Origin: SIG673 sp964570105
Lineage (GTDB): Bacteria; Bacillota; Clostridia; Oscillospirales; CAG-272
Direction of reading: 5' to 3'
DNA length: 25,076 nucleotides
NCBI GenBank assembly: GCA_964570105.1
Contig: CAZMWM010000016.1
Coordinates: 1 to 25,076 of the forward strand
Shown here: positions 20,445-25,076 of the stretch, piece after piece
How positions within the stretch are numbered: the first letter of the stretch is position 1
Layout: every line of letters starts with the position of its first letter
The notes under the pieces: model-generated
Database searches by the model: none
What the model was told of the DNA's origin: nothing
The model's input: the letters and a program-made list of their open reading frames with translations, nothing else
Program-made: the position numbers and the translations under genes

Positions 20445-21551
20445 ATGAAAAAAACAGTCATAAGGATCTCAAGGTGTGCGGCGGTGATGGTGCTTATGGC
20501 GGCGATCTTGCTCGCGCCGTCGATAACTGCAAGCGGTAGCATGCCTGAAACTAAAAAATATTGCGCTTATTTCGGATATTCACAGTATCAATTTATGCTT
20601 CGGTGTACAGAGGACGAGAGCAAGTTATCATTTATTCTTGTAGACCGTGATGCAGAATATGAAAAGGAGCAGATGGAGGAGGCGTGTCTGAGTGTTCAGG
20701 ACACTCTCAAAAAGGCGTTTCAAAAAGGCATCTTTCCATTGGCGAAGGATGGAGAGGTCAGAGATGATACGCGCATATACGTGGCAGCCAACAGCCACAG
20801 TAGTTCGAAGTATTATATTAATATGTCCGGCGAAAACTTTATTTTAGAACTCAGGTTTTTGAAGGATCATGAAATAGAAGCCTTGAACGGAGGGAATATA
20901 ATCGATTATAAAGCTCCGAAAAGCGGAGAGTTTTTGCGTGACTGCAGTGATAAAAAGTTAAATGAAAAGAGAAAAGAACTGAAGCAAGATCTTTACAGCA
21001 TAAAATTCAACGGGCGTGAGGTGGATGCGATATGCTATTTTGGCTCCGCGGGAATGACCGCTCAATTTATTTATGATGATATGTATATAAAACTCACGAT
21101 GTTCGCTTTCGGGCTGGATGACAGTGATCCCGGTCCGTCTCACGAAGATTTCTTTGAGGAAATAAGCAAGTATTCATTAGGCGGAGAGCTTCCGAGCGAG
21201 GATCCCGTTGAATTTTCCGTGGCGAGCTGTCGCATGTATTATTCGTATAAAGAAAAGTATGAAGAATGGTATGAACCTGCCAGTGCTTTGGACCTGTCGT
21301 ATGATGAGACGCTGAGATTAAGTGATATTATTGCTTCTTGTGAATGGTCGGAGGATACAGCTCTGCCCGAGTATGAGTTCACGTTCAACATAAGGACCGA
21401 GGAGCTGGAATTTGATATCGTTTGCTCGGATGAATACGGGCTGATGGTCGACAAAACGAACGGAAGATACGCATATCTGTCCAAGGACAGCTCGGATGAG
21501 ATATACGGTCTTATCACGAAGAGCGAAATTATTTTTCCCCGTACCGCATAA
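20445..21551 (+). CDS. Secreted protein of unknown function
   Basis: This 368-aa protein is not recognised. Residues 1-31 form a signal peptide: MKK with Arg residues at 7 and 10, a hydrophobic core (AAVMVLMAAILLA), then SITASG with likely cleavage after the Ala of ITA or nearby. There is no lipobox Cys. The mature part is acidic and rich in Glu, Asp, Lys and Tyr, with no further membrane segment. Two Cys are widely spaced, and no catalytic motif stands out. Tyr-rich stretches (YSQYQF, RMYYSYKEKYEEWYEP) are notable. GGAAAGGAAGG lies just before the ATG at 20445; longer in-frame starts upstream lack such a site and would hide the signal peptide. It has a strong promoter, a long leader, and visibly more A+T-rich codon use in its middle than the neighbours. 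It might be a surface or cell-wall-associated protein. Confidence 0.75.
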   Translation: MKKTVIRISRCAAVMVLMAAILLAPSITASGSMPETKKYCAYFGYSQYQFMLRCTEDESKLSFILVDRDAEYEKEQMEEACLSVQDTLKKAFQKGIFPLAKDGEVRDDTRIYVAANSHSSSKYYINMSGENFILELRFLKDHEIEALNGGNIIDYKAPKSGEFLRDCSDKKLNEKRKELKQDLYSIKFNGREVDAICYFGSAGMTAQFIYDDMYIKLTMFAFGLDDSDPGPSHEDFFEEISKYSLGGELPSEDPVEFSVASCRMYYSYKEKYEEWYEPASALDLSYDETLRLSDIIASCEWSEDTALPEYEFTFNIRTEELEFDIVCSDEYGLMVDKTNGRYAYLSKDSSDEIYGLITKSEIIFPRTA

Positions 21552-21610
21552 TATCATCCTCTCGCCGTATGGGATATGATGACCGTTATTGCTCTGAAGC
21601 CTTTTTGACT

Positions 21611-21650
21611 TTTTCCGAAATGCCGAAACGGAAAATTCGTTTTATCTTTT
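21611..21650 (+). terminator. Probable terminator after the secreted protein gene
   Basis: The hairpin TTTTCCG/CGGAAAA (21611-21617 with 21629-21635) is followed by T-rich TTCGTTTTATCTTTT. An outer pairing between CTTTTTGA (21601-21608) and the TCAAAAAAG near 21650-21658 is also possible. Confidence 0.55.
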
Positions 21651-21661
21651 CAAAAAAGCCA

Positions 21662-21724
21662 TTGAATTTTGAGTGATAACGTGATACAATACCGAAGGCG
21701 TTCGATCTACCGCCTTGCGGTATT
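21662..21724 (+). promoter_or_regulatory. Promoter of the GDPD-like gene with a 5'-end hairpin
   Basis: TTGAAT (21662-21667) and TACAAT (21685-21690) are 17 bp apart. A 12-bp interrupted stem pairs AATACC with GGTATT (21688-21693 and 21719-21724) and AAGGCG with CGCCTT (21695-21700 and 21711-21716). It spans the -10 box edge and the expected transcript start. Confidence 0.7.
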
Positions 21725-21747
21725 AAAGCCGAATACAGGAGAAGCTG

Positions 21748-22500
21748 ATGATGGAAAAAACTTGGATGACCAGTGCGCATCAAGGATACGTAAAGAACGG
21801 GATATATCAAAATACACTTGCCGCGTATATGCTCGCCGCCCAAAAAGGAGCGGATATGATCGAGACCGACGCCAGAATGACTAAGGATGGAGTGCTCATA
21901 GTTAATCACGACAGCGACATCAAAGCGTTCGACGCCGACGGAAATGCGGTGCGGTACGAGATATCCGAGACGGAGTATTCCGTTATAGCATCACTTAGGT
22001 TTTCGAGAGACGGAAGCGATAGCTCTCGCATACCAACGCTTGGGGAAGTGTTGAGTCTTGCGTATTTCACCGGTATGCACGTGAATATCGATATGAAGGA
22101 GGGGCTTGCGCACGCGGAGGAGATAGCGCGGGCTGTCGTCTGCCATGGTATGCGCGGAAGAGCGGTGTATGCCACGAACGGCGCCGGAGAAGAGGCGATA
22201 CGGTGTGTGCTTAAGATAGATCCCGACGCACGCTTTATCGATACCAAGCAAAATTTTACGGAAGAGAAGCTGAGCGGAATAGAGAACTATCGCTCAAGAT
22301 GCTATGTTTACACCTCGGATTTCTCCGACGAAAATATAGCGCAGATACGAAAGAGCGGTTGTATGCTTGCCGCGATATCACTTAATGCGGATAATGCGGA
22401 GGATGCATTTCGCCATCACCCCGATATGGCTGAATATCCGCACACGAGCGATTTCGAAGCGATCGACCGTGAGGTATTGAAAAAACGCTTTTCTCGGTAA
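21748..22500 (+). CDS. Glycerophosphodiester phosphodiesterase family protein with an HQG active-site variant
   Basis: This 250-aa TIM-barrel protein fits the GDPD family, which hydrolyses glycerophosphodiesters to glycerol phosphate and an alcohol. The N-terminal motif reads SAHQGY (His11, Gln12) where the family has HRG. It is followed by NTLAAYMLAAQKGADMIETD with the metal ligands Glu39 and Asp41, and VNHD with catalytic His54. NIDMKEG at about 112-118 supplies the later acidic ligand. The Arg-to-Gln change may alter phosphate binding or substrate. There is no signal peptide, so it should be cytoplasmic. AGGAG (21737-21741) lies 6 bases before the first ATG and 9 before a second ATG at 21751, so the start is uncertain by one codon. 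It shares a strand with the cyclophilin 52 bp downstream and has no terminator before it. Confidence 0.85.
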   Translation: MMEKTWMTSAHQGYVKNGIYQNTLAAYMLAAQKGADMIETDARMTKDGVLIVNHDSDIKAFDADGNAVRYEISETEYSVIASLRFSRDGSDSSRIPTLGEVLSLAYFTGMHVNIDMKEGLAHAEEIARAVVCHGMRGRAVYATNGAGEEAIRCVLKIDPDARFIDTKQNFTEEKLSGIENYRSRCYVYTSDFSDENIAQIRKSGCMLAAISLNADNAEDAFRHHPDMAEYPHTSDFEAIDREVLKKRFSR

Positions 22501-22552
22501 CGGGGCGTAAGATATCAAAGAAACAAAAATAAAAAGAATGAGGAATAAGATA

Positions 22553-23062
22553 ATGTTTACGAAAACAAGCGAAGTTACCGATATCGTTAAGATAGAAATG
22601 GAGAACGGAGACGGTATAGTCGTCCGTCTGTATCCCGATACGGCGCCGATCACCGTGGCAAATTTCAAGGAATTGGTCTCGGGCGGATTTTACGACGGTA
22701 TCATCTTCCACCGCGTCATATCCGGATTTATGATACAGGGAGGTGATCCCACCGGTACGGGAATGGGCGGCTCCAAGAAGACCATAAAGGGTGAGTTTAG
22801 AAGCAACGGAGTGGATAACGCTCTGTCTCACATTCGCGGAGTTGTCTCAATGGCGCGTACGCAGGTCCCGGATTCTGCATCCAGCCAATTCTTTATCTGC
22901 CACGCCGACGCCAAGTTCCTTGACGGTCAGTATGCGGCGTTTGGCGAGGTCATCGAGGGGATAGAAACGGTGGATGCCATCGCCGCCGTGCCCACGGACT
23001 ACAACGACAAGCCGCGTGTCGAGCAGAAGATGAAGAGCGTTTACTTCGTCTGCGAGGGCTAA
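22553..23062 (+). CDS. Cyclophilin-type peptidyl-prolyl cis-trans isomerase
   Basis: This protein of about 169 aa is a single cyclophilin domain that catalyses proline isomerisation. Active-site blocks are FHRVISGFMIQGGD with the catalytic Arg, GTGMGGSKKTIKGEF, MARTQVPDSASSQFFICHAD (Gln/Phe hydrophobic pocket) and LDGQYAAFGEVIEG. No signal peptide or lipobox is seen, so it should be cytoplasmic. The ATG at 22553 is chosen because AGGA at 22541-22544 lies 8 bases before it; an in-frame ATG at 22538 has no ribosome site. It probably shares a transcript with the GDPD-like gene and is followed 27 bp later by a strong terminator that is one of two direct repeats. Confidence 0.95.
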   Translation: MFTKTSEVTDIVKIEMENGDGIVVRLYPDTAPITVANFKELVSGGFYDGIIFHRVISGFMIQGGDPTGTGMGGSKKTIKGEFRSNGVDNALSHIRGVVSMARTQVPDSASSQFFICHADAKFLDGQYAAFGEVIEGIETVDAIAAVPTDYNDKPRVEQKMKSVYFVCEG

Positions 23063-23083
23063 GTTGGCGCTCGGAGCGTGATG

Positions 23084-23131
23084 ATACAGACAGCCGGTCA
23101 CTCGGATGAAGGGGTGACCGGCTGTTTTGGG
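23084..23131 (+). repeat. 48-bp direct repeat, left copy; terminator of the cyclophilin gene
   Basis: It contains a perfect 12-bp stem, ACAGCCGGTCAC/GTGACCGGCTGT (23090-23101 with 23114-23125), with a 12-base loop and TTTT at 23125-23128. It matches 24818-24865 at 47 of 48 positions, the sole difference being in the loop. Here it acts as the terminator after the cyclophilin gene. Confidence 0.92.
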
Positions 23132-23142
23132 AGAGCTTTTTG

Positions 23143-24492
23143 TTAGATCAAAAAGATATCGTTTGTGCTTTGAGGTTTTAAGAACATCACAAAATAGATC
23201 GGCAAATAAGTGATCTTTCCAACCTTCCTTATTTCCCGTTCATTCGATAATACGAAGCCCTCTTTAACGGGATATGCTTCATTGGTCGTGAAGTGATTCA
23301 GAGCACTGTGAACCGTATAATCTCTACCGCTTTTTACTTCGATCGGCAATACTGAAAGGCTGTCGTAATCGTCGATCAAAAAATCTACTTCTCCAAGCTT
23401 TCTGTTGTCATAATAGAACAGTCGATGCCCGAGAGCCTTCAATTGTCCTGCTACCGCCGTTTCATAAACAGCTCCGAGATTTACCGATCTGATATCTTCC
23501 AAAATGGGCTTGGTGTTATTTCGGTAAAGAAGTCCGGATAATAGCCCCACATCGTTCATATAAAGCTTCAGCAGATTTTTGTCCTCCGATTGACACAGCG
23601 GAAAGACCGGATTTGAGATCGCCTTGACCTCGAGCGAAATACCGCTGTTTATCAAATAATCAAATTCATCTGCGTAATTTGAATACCGTTTGCCTTTGAT
23701 GCCCTCGATATCCTTAACGACTATACGCTTCTTGGTATTTTGCATAGTGGAAGGAAGCATATCATAGATACGCTTGATCTTGAGCTTGCGTTCTGTGTCA
23801 TATCTGCTTGCATCTTCCCCGTAGAAACGTATGATATCTTCCTGAATCTTTCGGATGCTCATAACGTTGCGCGTGGCAAGATATTCGTTTACGCAGTCGG
23901 GAAGTCCACCGACGATCAAATACTTTTTGAACAGATCGAGTATCTTTTGGTGCACCGCTTCATCCAAAGACTCTCCGGCGGAAAACTTTCTTTCAAGCGT
24001 CTGAATTGCGTCTGAAGAAAAACCGTTTGCGATCAAAAATTCCTCAAAATCCAACTGATACATTCTTTTAAGCTCTATGGATCCGATCGGAATGGAGCCG
24101 GTATCGGCAAGCGTTACACCGAGCAGTGAACCGCTTGCGATGTAGGTATATCTGTCGTCTTGCTTCAAAAATTTCAACAGGGTGATAAACTGCGGGTATA
24201 CCTGAATTTCATCAAGGAAAACAACGGTGCTTTCCTTGTCCTTCATTTTGTCTCCGTGGACGGTACTGAGAGCAAAATAAAAGTCCGCGGCAGAGTTCAC
24301 TTTTTCAAAAATGCGCTCTCCCTGTTTATCTTCCACAAAGTTCAATTCTATATAGTTATTAAAAAGATCGGTGGCGACCTTTCTTATGATATAAGACTTT
24401 CCGATCTGCCTTGCTCCGTCGATAACCAAGATCTTATTGGAATTGGATCTCAAAAAGTCACGGATGTAGGATCCTATTTTTCTGAAAAGCAT
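23143..24492 (-). CDS. AAA ATPase with DUF4143 domain
   Basis: This 449-aa protein has an N-terminal AAA_14 ATPase and a C-terminal DUF4143 domain. Walker A is GARQIGKS (26-33), Walker B is VVFLDEIQ (90-97), and a sensor-like IASGSLLG follows at about 120. The C-terminal region (about 330-430) contains GEVDFLID and LPIEVKSG, a PD-(D/E)xK-nuclease-like pattern usual for the family. Its biological role is not established; such genes are widespread, often isolated and prone to transfer. The ATG at 24492 has GGAGG 5 bases upstream, so an in-frame TTG at 24504 is rejected. The gene is visibly richer in A+T than its neighbours, reads against the cyclophilin gene, and lies between two 48-bp direct repeats, all suggesting acquisition. 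Confidence 0.92.
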   Translation of the reverse strand: MLFRKIGSYIRDFLRSNSNKILVIDGARQIGKSYIIRKVATDLFNNYIELNFVEDKQGERIFEKVNSAADFYFALSTVHGDKMKDKESTVVFLDEIQVYPQFITLLKFLKQDDRYTYIASGSLLGVTLADTGSIPIGSIELKRMYQLDFEEFLIANGFSSDAIQTLERKFSAGESLDEAVHQKILDLFKKYLIVGGLPDCVNEYLATRNVMSIRKIQEDIIRFYGEDASRYDTERKLKIKRIYDMLPSTMQNTKKRIVVKDIEGIKGKRYSNYADEFDYLINSGISLEVKAISNPVFPLCQSEDKNLLKLYMNDVGLLSGLLYRNNTKPILEDIRSVNLGAVYETAVAGQLKALGHRLFYYDNRKLGEVDFLIDDYDSLSVLPIEVKSGRDYTVHSALNHFTTNEAYPVKEGFVLSNEREIRKVGKITYLPIYFVMFLKPQSTNDIFLI

Positions 24493-24580
24493 AAAAACCT
24501 CCAAAATACATTTTTATAATATTGTACCGCAAATATGATGATATGTCTCTCCGTGCTCGAATTTATTTGGGACATATCTT

Positions 24581-24609
24581 ATTATACCACAGATCGTTAC
24601 ACTTTTCAA
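24581..24609 (-). promoter_or_regulatory. Promoter of the AAA/DUF4143 ATPase gene
   Basis: On the minus strand TTGAAA (24604-24609) and TATAAT (24581-24586) are 17 bp apart, giving a leader of about 80 bases that includes the ATATGTC/GACATAT dyad. Confidence 0.75.
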
Positions 24610-24817
24610 TACCGTACGATTAAAAATTTAAACACTTTTCAAATGTTTTGTAGGGTGCTGAATTACACTTTTGCGTTTTTGGGCGGGCGTTCGATACCCA
24701 CTTCACCAATAGAGAGCATATCGCGGAGGAACAGATGCATTCATCGATGTGCGCAAAAACACATGCAGTGCAGGAGCTGTTTGGAAACGGTTCGGTCGGG
24801 AAAATGCATCGGCAAAA

Positions 24818-24865
24818 TACAGACAGCCGGTCACTCGGATGAAGGAGTGACCGGCTGTTTTGGGC
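24818..24865 (+). repeat. 48-bp direct repeat, right copy; orphan terminator hairpin
   Basis: It matches 23084-23131 at 47 of 48 positions. The stem is 24824-24835 with 24848-24859, followed by TTTT. No plus-strand gene ends before it in the preceding 300 bp, so it has no transcript of its own to terminate as far as can be seen. Confidence 0.9.
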
Positions 24866-25076
24866 AATGTCATCAACTTAAGGGTTGAAAAGACACGGTT
24901 ATAGGTAAAGCAGTGCTTTTTCAAACCCTGTCGGAGATGAAAATTGTTTGTATGTGGAGTGATTTCTTTAAGAATTACCGCGTGAAATGTGTTTGATATT
25001 CCGCTCTCGGTAAGATGCGTTTCGTAGGGCGGGGGCTTGGCTCATAGGTGGGAACTTTCGTTTTTACAATCCCTCA

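Larger units (their letters stand above)
24493..25076. other. Right-end region without a credible gene
   Basis: It holds the ATPase promoter (24581-24609), an inverted repeat ATATGTC/GACATAT (24541-24547 with 24571-24577) downstream of that promoter that could be an operator, and the right 48-bp repeat (24818-24865). Open frames here are short, lack ribosome sites and have no recognisable motif. From 24866 to the end I see nothing I can name. Confidence 0.6.

Noticed and set aside
24504..24504. TTG start for the ATPase gene
   Set aside because: It sits on the ribosome binding site itself; the ATG at 24492 has correctly spaced GGAGG.
24703..24924. A 73-codon minus-strand frame across the right direct repeat
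   Set aside because: Much of it is the translated terminator hairpin; no ribosome site and no domain.

Overview
The window looks like chromosomal DNA of a gut-type Bacillota (Clostridia; Oscillospirales or Christensenellales would fit). The signs are strong AGGAGG-like ribosome binding sites, sigma-A promoters with TTGACA/TATAAT boxes and 16-17 bp spacers, many intrinsic terminators, a MarR plus heterodimeric ABC exporter operon, a TalC/YwjH-type transaldolase, LuxS, a choloylglycine-hydrolase homologue and an AAA/DUF4143 ATPase. Taxonomy is inferred from gene content only. No rRNA, CRISPR array, transposase or phage gene is visible.

Layout. 1-355 is a non-coding block of 79-bp tandem repeats followed by a run of different hairpins, which runs into the 3' end of an alpha/beta hydrolase gene (minus). 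1050-1295 is a divergent promoter region with a cluster of MarR-like operators. 1296-5615 is a marR-ABC-ABC drug-exporter operon. 5616-6202 holds a repeat-rich intergenic region, tRNA-Ala(CGC) on the minus strand with its own promoter and terminator, and the promoter of an AraM/EgsA-type glycerol-1-phosphate dehydrogenase (6203-7468). A DUF421 membrane protein and a choloylglycine hydrolase family enzyme follow (7706-9423).

9433-16173 is a five-gene minus-strand operon: transaldolase, GH2 beta-mannosidase-like enzyme, ROK sugar kinase, GmhA-like SIS isomerase, and GH127 beta-L-arabinofuranosidase-like enzyme. It is read from a promoter that diverges from luxS-pfs-araC (16369-18419). In that operon LuxS and the MTA/SAH nucleosidase carry out SAH detoxification and AI-2 precursor synthesis, and they share a transcript with an AraC-type regulator carrying a cupin domain. 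An ADP-ribosylglycohydrolase family protein follows from its own promoter (18530-20026). After it come a long structured leader and a secreted orphan protein (20445-21551), then a glycerophosphodiester phosphodiesterase-like protein and a cyclophilin (21748-23062).

The right end holds an A+T-rich AAA/DUF4143 ATPase gene (23143-24492, minus) sitting between two 48-bp direct repeats that differ at one base. Each repeat is an intrinsic-terminator hairpin, and the distal copy has no gene to terminate. I see no gene from 24493 to the end.

The central theme is glycan breakdown (GH127, GH2, ROK kinase, sugar-phosphate isomerase, transaldolase) placed back to back with the activated-methyl-cycle/AI-2 genes and a possible shared AraC regulator. 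The points most worth a second look are the direct-repeat-flanked ATPase, the structured leader at 20196-20444, the hairpin-array intergenic regions, the promoter nested in a terminator at 18439-18479, and active-site substitutions in several otherwise recognisable enzymes.
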